Shown here piece by piece: positions 8,131 to 16,290 of a stretch of DNA of 31,659 nucleotides. This DNA is from UBA3263 sp964549975 (lineage in GTDB: Bacteria > Bacteroidota > Bacteroidia > Bacteroidales > Muribaculaceae). The stretch covers positions 1 to 31,659 of the forward strand of contig CAZJWM010000010.1 of the NCBI GenBank assembly GCA_964549975.1. The letters are read 5' to 3'. A program made the position numbers and the translations under genes. The notes beneath the pieces are model-generated. The model saw nothing but the letters and a program-made list of their open reading frames with translations. It made no database searches and was not told the DNA's origin. Positions within the stretch are counted from its first letter, which is position 1; each line of letters begins with the position of its first letter.

Positions 8131-11100
8131 CTATTGAGCGCCTCGCACCTTGCGGGGCGCTACTTTTTTGCGCGACAGAGTCAACAGCGGCAGATAGAGC
8201 AGCAGCGCCAAAAGCGACATCAGCAGGCCGCCAATAGTGCCCAACGCCAAGGGAAACCAGAAGGCCTCGCGACCATCGGCGCCAACCATAAACGGGATGA
8301 AGCCGAGAATGGTGCTCACCACGGTGAGCATAATCGGCGTAATCTTGGCGCGGAAGGCGCGCTGATAGGCCGGAAGCTGCTCTGACGCCCGCTCGCGGCG
8401 ATATTCCGTGAGCAGATAGATTGCCGCATTCACCGTGATGCCCGCCAGAAGGACAAACGCCGCAAAGCCACCTTGGTCGAAGTTCATCTTGGTGAGATAG
8501 AACGCCAAAAACAGTCCGATGAAACTGATGGGAATCATAGCAATGATGATCAGCGGCAAACGCAGCGAATTAAACAATATGGCGGCCGTGAAGAAGATGA
8601 TGGCTATAACTAAAAGCAGCAGCCAATAGTTTGACGACGAAGCGTCGCCCCAGCTGTAGCCGTTGCGCGGATTCTCAATCTGATAGCCCATGGGCAGGGT
8701 GGTGCGAAATTCCTCGATATCCTGTTTCAGCATTTTGTCGCCCTGCATCATCGAACCGATATATTCATACTGCAGACAGAGGCAATATTGCTGATTTTCC
8801 TTGGCTATGGATTTGGCGGCATTGCTGCGCTCAACGGTGGCGAAATCTGCAATTTTGAATGTTGAGCCGTTGGCCGTGAAATGTAGATTTTCCAGCGACC
8901 AGACGTCGTAGAGTTGGCTCTGACGCGAGCTGAGAATAATCTGTTCGGAGCCTTGAGCGGTGTAGCCACACGCCAAGTCGCGGCCAAACACCGGTTGCAG
9001 TGCGCCATAGAGGTCGCTGACGCTCAGTCCGGCCTCGGCCAAAGCGGCCTTGTCGATGCTGAGGGCGTATTCGGTGTAGTCGCTCTTATACCACGAAAAT
9101 TCCGACGAAACTGTCACCTCCTTGATGCGGCGATGGCCCAGCAGTTTTTGCCGGAAACTCTCGGCTAATTGCTCAAGTTCGTCGTAGTTATAGCCGGTAA
9201 GTTTCACTTGATAGCTGCCGTTGCGCTCGGTGACGTCGTTGCTGAAGCCGCGGTCTTCCAGACCGAACACCGACCAGCTGCCGCCGCCGAGAGTCAACGC
9301 TTTGCTCACCACGTCGGATTTCAGCTGATAGGGAAACGACGTGCGCGCGGCCTTGCGAGTGAACGACACGGAGATGTTGGCCTGATTGGCCGAATAGACA
9401 TTTGTGCGGAATTGACGAATTTCGGGATAGGTGGCCAGATAGGCTTCCATGCGTTTTATAAGCTCATTCATCTGCTCGATGGTGGAACCGTTGGGCAGCG
9501 ATGCGCCGATTTGCAAAACGGGCTCATTGTCGTCGCGATTGAAGTAGCTGCCCTCATACACATCGTCGACAAACAAGCGCAACGTGCCGCCCAGCAGGCG
9601 GTTTACCCATGGGCGAATCTTGTCGTTGTAGGTGTGCGACCCGAGGGTTTTATTGTAGATTGCGCAATCGGGCACCTCCTTGGGGAGCATAAACACCGGC
9701 AGGCCAAACGCCAAGACGATAACGGCGAGAAAAGCCCAACGGCGGCGCACGCTCACGCGGATAAACCATCCATAAGCGCGGTTAAGTGCTCGAACCAAGC
9801 GCATACGCCGGCGGGGCAGGCGCTTGGCGGCGCCCTCCACGTGGAGCCGCTCCATCAAAGCGGGAACGAGAAACAGAGTCACGGCCAACGACACGGCCAA
9901 ATTGATAATCACCACGGCCACGAAATCCTGAAGATTCAGTCGCAGTTCGTCGTCGAGGAAGAAGACAATGCCCATGGCGCCGATGGTGGTGAGCGTCGCC
10001 GCCAAAATTGCCGGGAAGGTGTCCCACAGGCGTGCACGGCGTTTCAACGCGTCAGACATCACGATGATATTGTCGATGATGAGATTCAGCGAAATGGTTA
10101 TGCCGGCCAGCGAATAGAGCTGTATCTCAATGCCAAGCAGATAGTAGAATATCACGGCCACGGCCAGACTAACGGCCAGTGAGATGGATATAACGGCCAT
10201 ATAGCGCCAGTTGAGCGTGATCAGCGCCACAAACACGAGCAGAATCAGCAGCGTCAAGCCCGAGCGGAAATAGATTTTGTTGAGTTCGGAGGAGATTGAC
10301 TCCGTGGCATCCGAACTGATGTTGAAACGATAGCCTTCGGGCAACTTCATCTCAGCCAGCGCGGCTTTGGTTTTGGCGGCCACTTCGAGTTGGTTGGCTT
10401 CTTCGTCGGCGTAAATATTGCAGTAGATGGAGTTGAGTCCGTTGATGCGATAGTAGCTCATGGGGGCTGATTCCTCGCGGCGCGCCGTGAGGATTTTGTC
10501 GAGACTGACAATGCTGCTGTCGGCAGTGGTCACAAATATTCGGCTGAGGTCGAAATCGTTGCCATCGGTTGCCGATGTTTTTGAGCTGACGGCGAGCCAT
10601 TGGCCGTCTTCGGTGGCATTGATGCCGAGATATTGCGAGGTGCTTTGTTGCGATATGGCTGATTGGATGTCGGCCGGGGTGATTCCCAGACTCTGCAATT
10701 TGTCGCTGTCATATTCCAGATGCCACTCCATGGGGGTGGCGCCGCTGAGTTGCACGCGATTAATGCCGGGAATGCGGCCCAACACCGGGCGCACATTCTC
10801 CTCGGCATACTGCATGATGTCGGCCGAACTGCCCGGGGCATTGATTGTATAGGAGAGTACGGGCCGAGCCGATTGCGCAATGGTGCGCGCCGCCGACACA
10901 GAGGGATAGCTCACTCCGTCGGGCAACTGCGACCACGCCTGGCGCACAATCGTCGACGCCTCAAAGCGTGCCTGATTGATGTCGGCATGTTTGTCGAGTT
11001 CGATGGTGATGCGGCCGCCGCCATTTTCCGACGTTGAGTTGATGTTTTTCACTCCTGTGACGCGAGCCAACATCGACTCAAGTCGGCTTGTGACCTCGCT

Positions 11101-11259
11101 CTCAACCACACGCGCCGCAGCCCGGGGCATGCGATACGACACCGTGAGGCTCGGCAACGTGCGCGACGGCATCAGCTTCACCGGCAGTCGCGGAATCAGC
11201 GCCAGTCCGAGCACCGACAGCGCAATGGCTATGACTATGATTGAGAATGAGCGTTTCAT
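8131..11259 (-). CDS. RND efflux permease (second permease of the operon)
   Basis: The 1042-residue product belongs to the RND (AcrB/HAE/MdtB-C) family of proton-driven inner-membrane exporters and has the usual family length. Visible are the N-terminal transmembrane helix (SFSIIVIAIALSVLGLAL), the periplasmic porter region, transmembrane blocks around 330-480 and 870-1030, and an IIDNIIVMSD motif around residues 394-403. In this motif one Asp (about D396) stands where many family members have two adjacent Asp residues for proton relay. The ATG at 11259 overlaps the TolC-like stop by 4 nt. A second, different permease lies two genes upstream, so the two may form a heteromeric pump. The substrate is unknown. 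Confidence 0.9.
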   Translation of the reverse strand: MKRSFSIIVIAIALSVLGLALIPRLPVKLMPSRTLPSLTVSYRMPRAAARVVESEVTSRLESMLARVTGVKNINSTSENGGGRITIELDKHADINQARFEASTIVRQAWSQLPDGVSYPSVSAARTIAQSARPVLSYTINAPGSSADIMQYAEENVRPVLGRIPGINRVQLSGATPMEWHLEYDSDKLQSLGITPADIQSAISQQSTSQYLGINATEDGQWLAVSSKTSATDGNDFDLSRIFVTTADSSIVSLDKILTARREESAPMSYYRINGLNSIYCNIYADEEANQLEVAAKTKAALAEMKLPEGYRFNISSDATESISSELNKIYFRSGLTLLILLVFVALITLNWRYMAVISISLAVSLAVAVIFYYLLGIEIQLYSLAGITISLNLIIDNIIVMSDALKRRARLWDTFPAILAATLTTIGAMGIVFFLDDELRLNLQDFVAVVIINLAVSLAVTLFLVPALMERLHVEGAAKRLPRRRMRLVRALNRAYGWFIRVSVRRRWAFLAVIVLAFGLPVFMLPKEVPDCAIYNKTLGSHTYNDKIRPWVNRLLGGTLRLFVDDVYEGSYFNRDDNEPVLQIGASLPNGSTIEQMNELIKRMEAYLATYPEIRQFRTNVYSANQANISVSFTRKAARTSFPYQLKSDVVSKALTLGGGSWSVFGLEDRGFSNDVTERNGSYQVKLTGYNYDELEQLAESFRQKLLGHRRIKEVTVSSEFSWYKSDYTEYALSIDKAALAEAGLSVSDLYGALQPVFGRDLACGYTAQGSEQIILSSRQSQLYDVWSLENLHFTANGSTFKIADFATVERSNAAKSIAKENQQYCLCLQYEYIGSMMQGDKMLKQDIEEFRTTLPMGYQIENPRNGYSWGDASSSNYWLLLLVIAIIFFTAAILFNSLRLPLIIIAMIPISFIGLFLAFYLTKMNFDQGGFAAFVLLAGITVNAAIYLLTEYRRERASEQLPAYQRAFRAKITPIMLTVVSTILGFIPFMVGADGREAFWFPLALGTIGGLLMSLLALLLYLPLLTLSRKKVAPRKVRGAQ
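8137..8169 (+). terminator. Rho-independent terminator of the secreted-protein operon
   Basis: The stem AGCGCCTCGCA (8137-8147) pairs with TGCGGGGCGCT (8151-8161) over 11 bp including one G-U, with a 3-nt loop. Six T residues follow at 8164-8169. The T tract is on the plus-strand side only, so it terminates the rightward operon. It lies inside the last codons of the convergent RND permease gene. Confidence 0.75.
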
Positions 11260-12710
11260 TCCATCGGGATTTCAATGGGCATATTCAGACCGAAGTCAAA
11301 GAGAGTGAGTTTGCGGAGTTTGTAGTAGCTGAGCCAATAGTTTTGCAGGGCTTTGATATAGTTGGTGTTGGCCGATTGTTGGCGCGAGAGCGAGAGGGTT
11401 AGCGCGCTGATGTCGGCTTTGCCGATGATAAAGCGCTTCATGGTGCGGTCATAGGCCATGTCGGCGAGGTCAAGCGCCTCAAGTGCCGAGGCCACCATCT
11501 GCTGCTGTATGTTGAAGTCGCTCACGGTCATCACCACATCCTCCTCCACAGAGAGTTCCTGCTGACGGGCGGCGATTTCGGCAATGTTCAGATTGTTTCG
11601 AGCCATGTTGACTTTGCCTTTGCGCACGCCCCAGTCGACCAGCGGGATGGAGAGCGTCACCGACACCAGATCCTGACGCATCAAATTGGAATAAGCGTCG
11701 CCAATGCTTGGCGCCACCTGGTTGAAACCAACAGAGGCATTCAATGAGGCGGAGAGGCGTGACTCCACCTGAGTGCGATTGAGTGTGCGTTTTGCTTCAA
11801 GCACGCTTTCGCGTTTTTCCAGCAGGGTGGGGTTGTTGCTACGCGCCTCCGAGAGCGCACGGTCGGCGGAAATTTCGTGAGTCACCGGCACGGTGGGCAA
11901 TTTCACGGTAATCTCCGTGTTTTTGTCCATGCCCAGAAATGAGGCCAACGAAAACATGGCTCTCTTCAGAGTGATTCGCGCATTTTCGAGCGTGTTTTGC
12001 GCGTTGACTTTGTCGAGTTTGAGGGTGAGCAAATCCGCTTCCGAAATCTCCAGAATCTTGAAACGGCGTTCACCGATGGCATAAAGCGTGTCGGTGGAGG
12101 CCACATTGTTTTGCGCCAAACGATACTCCTCTTGAGCCAAAGCCAATTCAAAGAAATAGCTCACGGTGTTTTCGGCCACCTCCTGCATGCTGTAGACCAG
12201 TGCATTTTTGGCCTGCTCGAATTTCAGCGGCTCAATGCGGCGATCCCAGCGGAAAGCATTGTAGCCAAGGAGCGTTTGTTTGTAGCCGATGCGCACCGGC
12301 ACCGACGAAAACTGATTGCTCGTGTAGTTGCCGAAGTTGCGCAGATATTGCAGGCCGGTCTCCACATAGAATGTGCCGCCCAGTGGGTCGAAGTTTTGGG
12401 TGATGTTAAGCGAGCCTGATGCACTATATGTTTGCTGCGGGCGATAGACGTCGATGTCGGCTTGCGAGTCGTAGCGCTGGGTGATGTAGCGGTAATACGA
12501 CACGGGGGTGACGTCTAACGAGAGACTCGGCAGACGCTCGGCCTTGTAGGAGCGATACGACCAGTAGCTTGCCAAATATTCGTTTTTCACGCGAAAGGCC
12601 TGCAGTGAGCTGTCGTTGGCCAAAGCGATGGCCCTGTCGAGGGTCAGTTGGCCATGCGCGGCAGCGGGCAGGAGCAGTGTTCCGGCAATCAAGGTATATA
12701 GCGTTTTCAT
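11256..12710 (-). CDS. TolC-family outer-membrane efflux protein
   Basis: The 484-residue product has a signal peptide (MKTLYTLIAGTLLLPAAAHG) and the two long helical/coiled repeats typical of the outer membrane factor family, for example near 170-270 and 375-460 (ARNNLNIAEIAARQQELSVEE). Proteins of this family form the trimeric outer-membrane channel of tripartite pumps. The gene sits between two RND permease genes and overlaps each by 4 nt, which implies translational coupling and a shared complex. There is no lipobox, so it is probably not lipidated, unlike some OprM-type members. Confidence 0.9.
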   Translation of the reverse strand: MKTLYTLIAGTLLLPAAAHGQLTLDRAIALANDSSLQAFRVKNEYLASYWSYRSYKAERLPSLSLDVTPVSYYRYITQRYDSQADIDVYRPQQTYSASGSLNITQNFDPLGGTFYVETGLQYLRNFGNYTSNQFSSVPVRIGYKQTLLGYNAFRWDRRIEPLKFEQAKNALVYSMQEVAENTVSYFFELALAQEEYRLAQNNVASTDTLYAIGERRFKILEISEADLLTLKLDKVNAQNTLENARITLKRAMFSLASFLGMDKNTEITVKLPTVPVTHEISADRALSEARSNNPTLLEKRESVLEAKRTLNRTQVESRLSASLNASVGFNQVAPSIGDAYSNLMRQDLVSVTLSIPLVDWGVRKGKVNMARNNLNIAEIAARQQELSVEEDVVMTVSDFNIQQQMVASALEALDLADMAYDRTMKRFIIGKADISALTLSLSRQQSANTNYIKALQNYWLSYYKLRKLTLFDFGLNMPIEIPME

Positions 12711-15700
12711 TGCTTTCGGTTTTTGTAGATTGTGTAGTAGAGCAGGGGGATAATGAAGATGCTGACCAGAGTGCCCACCACCATTGCGCCAATCATGGCT
12801 ATGGCCAATGGGCGCTGCAATTCGGAGCCCATGTCGTGGGTGAAGAGCATCGGCACCATAGCAAAGATTGTGGTGAGCGAGGTCATGATGATCGGGCGCA
12901 AGCGGCGCACACCGGCTGTGTGTATGGCTTCGGTCAGTGGCGTGCCGGCTTGACGGAGTTCGTTGATTGCATCAAGTTTGAGGATGGAGTCGTTGACCAC
13001 GATGCCGCAGGTGACGATGATGCCGATGGCCGACATCAGATTGAGCGTGTGGCCGCAGAGCCAAAGGGTGAGCAGTGCAAAGGCCGTGTCGATAGGTATC
13101 TCCACCAACACAATCAGCGGCTGAACGAAACTGCCGAACTGCGCACAGAGGATGAAATACATCAGCAGCAACGACACGAGCAGTATCACCGTGAGCTCGC
13201 GCATCATCTTCTGATTCGCGAATATGCTTCCGGCGAAGTCCACTTCCCAGTCGGGCGTGCTCTCCACCTTGGCTTTGACATCCGCCATGAGTTTTTCTGG
13301 CCGGGCCACGTCGTTGAAGGCCAGAGGCACATATTCGCCGTCTTCGGCGGCATGAATGCTCTTGAGGTCGTGATCGCGCTCCACGCTCACCAGCCGGTTA
13401 AGCGGCACGTTGTTGCGCACCATCGTTTCGGCCAACACTCGCTCCACGCTCTTGTCGACGCCGGAAATGGCTATGGGGATGTAGTGCTGATAGGAGCGAA
13501 GAGTGCCCACGCTGTTGGCCTTGAAGGCGGTGCGCAACGTGCGCGACACTTCGGAATAGCTCACGCCGTAGAGCAGCAGCGCCTGTTGGTCTATGACCAG
13601 ATTCAGGCGGTCGCGCAACGGAGTGCACTCGCGGGTGAAGCTCTCCTCGAGCGACATCAGTTCGTCGAGATTGGAGTCAACGGAGCCCGACGTGCGATGC
13701 AAGCGCACCTCCAGGTCGGCTTCTTTGTCGGAGAATATTTTGTCGAAGATATTGTCGGCATTTGAGAATGTGAGGTTTGCTCGCGGATAGTCCTTGGTCA
13801 GAAGTGACGAGATTTGCTCACCGACGGCCGCGAGTTGCGCAGGCGATTTCACTTTAACGTAGAGTTCCGACTCCGATGGCGAGAGTTCGGTGTTGGCATC
13901 GAGCATGTAGTCTTGCACGCCCACATAGGCCGAGTGCATCTCCACGGCCGACGTGTCGAGCTGCGCGAGCAGCGCTTGCACTCGTGCGGCGTTTTCTTCG
14001 AGATTGATGTTTTCGTTCCACTCCACGCGCGCCACGGTTTCGTCGCGGTCGATTTGCGGCATACGCTCCACCTTCATGATGGAGAAGAGCCAAACACACA
14101 GCGGCAAGGTCAAGGCCGTGAGCACCAACAGCAGAGGGCGGTGGGCAAAGCAACGATTGTAGACGGCGGTGTACCAACGGCTCAAGCGGGTGTTTTCAAT
14201 GGCGTCGTCGGTCTGCGCTTGCACGGTCTTTGCTTTTTTGCGACTAAAGAGGATGCGATAGAGCACCGGCAGCAGCATGATGCCCACTACGTAGCTCACG
14301 GCCAGTCCGGCAGTGATGGCAAACGCTTGGTCGGCAAATATGGCACCGGCAATGCCGCTCATAAACACCAGCGGCACGAAGACGGCCACCGTGGTCAGCG
14401 ACGACGAGAGCATCGGAGTGATCATCTCGGTGGTGCCCAAATGGCAGGCTTCGAGCAACGCGAAACCACGCTGACGATATTGGATGATGTTTTCGGTGAC
14501 AATCACGGAGTTGTCAATCATCATGCCCACGGCCAAAATCAAGCCGGAGAGCGAAATGATGTTGATGGTCACTCCAAAGAGGTAGAAGAGGAGGAATGTG
14601 ATAATCACGGCCACGATGATGGTGGTGCCAATCACCACCGATGAGCGCATTTCGCCCATAAACATTGCCGTGAGCACAAACACCAGAATCAAGCCCAGGA
14701 GCAGATTTTGCACAAGGTTGGAGATGGTGTAGTCGAGCAGTTCGGTTTGATTGCGACTTTCGGTGAATTCGATGTCGGGATATTGTTGCGAAAAATATTC
14801 GGTGGTTTCACGCAGAGCGGCCTTCATGCGGTCCATGTTTTCGGCACTCTGCTTGATGATGGCGAGCGTCACGGCACGTTTGCCGTTGCAATAGGCATAG
14901 CCGTCGGGGTTGGCGGCCACAATCTGCACGTCGCAGAAGTCGCCGAGTTGCATCAGACGGTCGGCCTTTCGGATGTAGATATGTTTGACGTCGTCGATGG
15001 TGCGCAGCTGGTTGGCTATGTTGACGTTGTATTCGTAATAGCCTTCACGCACGGTCATCGACCCGGGCTCGGCATTGTTGGTGGAGAGGGCATTTTCGAT
15101 GTCGGCGAGCGTCACACCAAGCGATGCCATCATGCGCTCGTCGGGGAGGATGCGCAATTGCTGCCGCGGCACTCCGGTGATGTCGGCCATGGCTATTTCG
15201 GGCATTTGCTCGATGCGTCGGCGCACCACGTTTTCGGCCACGTCGGCCATTTGCAGGAAGCGCGCCTCGTCGTTGACGGTCGCGTTTTCGTTGTCGCGCA
15301 AGGTCATGCTGAGATAGAGCACCGGGATATCCGTGGCCGAGGCCTTGATGGCTTTTGGGCGAGAGATGTCGCGCGGCAGCGAGTTCATGGCGGCGTCGAT
15401 TTTTTCGTTTACTTCTATGAAGGCCAAGTCGGTGTTGACGCCATAGTCAAACGACAGGCGAATCACACCCATGCCGTCGCGAGTTTCACTCTTGAGCTGA
15501 CTGAGGCCGCCCACTTGGAGCAGTTGACGGCGTACCACGGCCGTGGCCGTGTTCTCCAATTCACGTGCGCCGATGCCGTCGCCGGAAATCTGCACCGTAA
15601 TCTGCGGAATGTCTATATCGGGCAACAGCGACACCGGCAACGCAAAGTAGGTCACCACACCAATTATCACGGCCGCCAGAAACGCCATGAACACCGCAAT

Positions 15701-15727
15701 CGGTCGCCGAATCAGAAAAGCTACCAT
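12707..15727 (-). CDS. RND efflux permease (first permease of the operon)
   Basis: The 1006-residue product is an RND-family exporter. It has a first transmembrane helix (FLIRRPIAVFMAFLAAVIIGV), a GMMIDNSVIVTEN motif around residues 401-413 with Asp near 405 in the proton-relay helix, and a closing transmembrane block with SLTTIFAMVPML. It is only distantly similar to the other permease in this operon, so the pair is not a recent duplication. The ATG lies just 7 nt past the left arm of the 33-bp inverted repeat around the four-helix-bundle gene, so its translation-initiation region is made partly of that repeat. The stop overlaps the TolC-like start by 4 nt. Confidence 0.9.
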   Translation of the reverse strand: MVAFLIRRPIAVFMAFLAAVIIGVVTYFALPVSLLPDIDIPQITVQISGDGIGARELENTATAVVRRQLLQVGGLSQLKSETRDGMGVIRLSFDYGVNTDLAFIEVNEKIDAAMNSLPRDISRPKAIKASATDIPVLYLSMTLRDNENATVNDEARFLQMADVAENVVRRRIEQMPEIAMADITGVPRQQLRILPDERMMASLGVTLADIENALSTNNAEPGSMTVREGYYEYNVNIANQLRTIDDVKHIYIRKADRLMQLGDFCDVQIVAANPDGYAYCNGKRAVTLAIIKQSAENMDRMKAALRETTEYFSQQYPDIEFTESRNQTELLDYTISNLVQNLLLGLILVFVLTAMFMGEMRSSVVIGTTIIVAVIITFLLFYLFGVTINIISLSGLILAVGMMIDNSVIVTENIIQYRQRGFALLEACHLGTTEMITPMLSSSLTTVAVFVPLVFMSGIAGAIFADQAFAITAGLAVSYVVGIMLLPVLYRILFSRKKAKTVQAQTDDAIENTRLSRWYTAVYNRCFAHRPLLLVLTALTLPLCVWLFSIMKVERMPQIDRDETVARVEWNENINLEENAARVQALLAQLDTSAVEMHSAYVGVQDYMLDANTELSPSESELYVKVKSPAQLAAVGEQISSLLTKDYPRANLTFSNADNIFDKIFSDKEADLEVRLHRTSGSVDSNLDELMSLEESFTRECTPLRDRLNLVIDQQALLLYGVSYSEVSRTLRTAFKANSVGTLRSYQHYIPIAISGVDKSVERVLAETMVRNNVPLNRLVSVERDHDLKSIHAAEDGEYVPLAFNDVARPEKLMADVKAKVESTPDWEVDFAGSIFANQKMMRELTVILLVSLLLMYFILCAQFGSFVQPLIVLVEIPIDTAFALLTLWLCGHTLNLMSAIGIIVTCGIVVNDSILKLDAINELRQAGTPLTEAIHTAGVRRLRPIIMTSLTTIFAMVPMLFTHDMGSELQRPLAIAMIGAMVVGTLVSIFIIPLLYYTIYKNRKQ

Positions 15728-15734
15728 CCTTGTT

Positions 15735-15767
15735 ATAATTGAAAATTGATAATTGAAAATTGAAAGT
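15735..15767 (+). repeat. Left arm of 33-bp perfect inverted repeat
   Basis: The arm is built from a 14-bp A/T-rich period (units of AATTGAAAATTGAT type) and ends in GAAAGT. It is the exact reverse complement of 16258-16290. The bases just outside and just inside the arms no longer pair, so the perfect match is limited to these 33 bp. Confidence 0.9.
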
Positions 15768-15771
15768 CTTT

Positions 15772-15843
15772 CAGTTTTTAGTTTTTAGTTTTCAGTCTGC
15801 AGTCTTTTAGTTTTTTAGTTTTTAGTTCTTTAGTTTTTAGTTG
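15772..15843. repeat. TTTTTAG heptamer-like array
   Basis: Imperfect repeats of TTTTTAG and variants (TTTTCAG, TTTTAG, TTTTTTAG) run over about 70 bp. They reach into the 3' end of the four-helix-bundle gene and supply its stop codon and last codons. The array lies inside the left inverted-repeat arm and has no matching array on the other side. Confidence 0.7.
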
Positions 15844-16213
15844 TTGGGGGATCTTCGATTTCTGACTTTTGCAATGTCTTGCATATCGCAGTCAACATTT
15901 TCTGAAGTTCCACTAAATCTTCCATCAATGACAAATATATCTTCCGGCCTATTAAGTCTGTTTCTTGAAGCAGTTCTAACCAGAAACGGGTTTCGGCGCA
16001 TTCTTTCAGCGAGATGCACACCTTGGCGTGAAACTCGCGTCGGCTGATGGAGTCCATCGCTTCGGCAAGGTTTGCGCCAATGCTCGTGCCTGAGCGCAAC
16101 AATTGGTCCGCAATCGAAAACTCGTGAGTGGCGCTCACAAGTTCTCTTTTGAGAAGCACAATCCTTACGGCAAAGTGTTTCGCCTTTTGGTAAACGATGC
16201 TGTCCTGTTTCAT
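15830..16213 (-). CDS. Four-helix-bundle protein of the S23 / 23S rRNA intervening-sequence (IVP) family
   Basis: The 127-residue product has the family's core: DQLLRSGTSIGANLAEA at about 36-52, then SRREFHAKVCISLKECAET (57-75), and a Trp/Leu-rich third helix (RFWLELL). Length and pattern fit TIGR02436 / PF05635 proteins, which form four-helix bundles. Relatives occur in 23S rRNA intervening sequences and, more distantly, as the Avd accessory protein of diversity-generating retroelements; the molecular role is poorly known. It is codirectional with the efflux operon but unrelated to efflux. Hand-counted GC over 15841-16200 is about 47%, lower than the adjacent genes. The last residues (TTKN) are encoded by the heptamer array. 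Confidence 0.85.
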   Translation of the reverse strand: MKQDSIVYQKAKHFAVRIVLLKRELVSATHEFSIADQLLRSGTSIGANLAEAMDSISRREFHAKVCISLKECAETRFWLELLQETDLIGRKIYLSLMEDLVELQKMLTAICKTLQKSEIEDPPTTKN

Positions 16214-16257
16214 AGCTCACAACTGAATAATTATAAACTGAAAACTTCCAACTTGAC

Positions 16258-16290
16258 ACTTTCAATTTTCAATTATCAATTTTCAATTAT
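16258..16290 (-). repeat. Right arm of 33-bp perfect inverted repeat
   Basis: This arm is the exact reverse complement of 15735-15767. The stop codon of the adaptor gene (16283-16285) and its last codon lie within it, and the codon before that straddles its outer edge. Confidence 0.9.

Larger units (their letters stand above)
15735..16290. mobile_element. Putative IVS-like cassette: four-helix-bundle gene inside a 33-bp perfect inverted repeat
   Basis: A 556-bp segment begins and ends with exact reverse-complementary 33-bp A/T-rich sequences (15735-15767 and 16258-16290). It contains only the S23/IVP-family gene and repeat-rich flanks, and it interrupts an otherwise tightly packed efflux operon whose later genes overlap by 4 nt. 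There is no transposase, and no target-site duplication could be made out. The layout resembles 23S rRNA intervening sequences, where complementary ends form a stem cut by RNase III and an S23-type ORF lies inside. Mobility and processing are inferences. Confidence 0.5.

Noticed and set aside
8103..8131. Second hairpin that might terminate the leftward efflux operon
   Set aside because: Only about 5 bp of stem (AGCGT/ACGCT) and no real T tract on the minus strand.
9169..10182. 337-codon open frame antisense to the second RND permease
   Set aside because: The sense strand encodes a full-length RND protein. The antisense product has no signal, domain or sensible composition.
12569..15742. Three long antisense frames (12569-13765, 13814-14644, 14708-15742) over the first RND permease
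   Set aside because: They are His/Gly/Val-rich shadows of a well-conserved permease gene.
15837..16265. 142-codon alternative frame over the four-helix-bundle gene
   Set aside because: The frame at 15830-16213 has the recognisable S23-family core. The alternative starts in the A/T-rich flank and lacks any family pattern.
15735..16290. Insertion sequence or integron-type cassette
   Set aside because: There is no transposase or integrase, no attC-like site, and no target duplication that can be told apart from the A/T-rich repeats. It is described instead as an IVS-like cassette.
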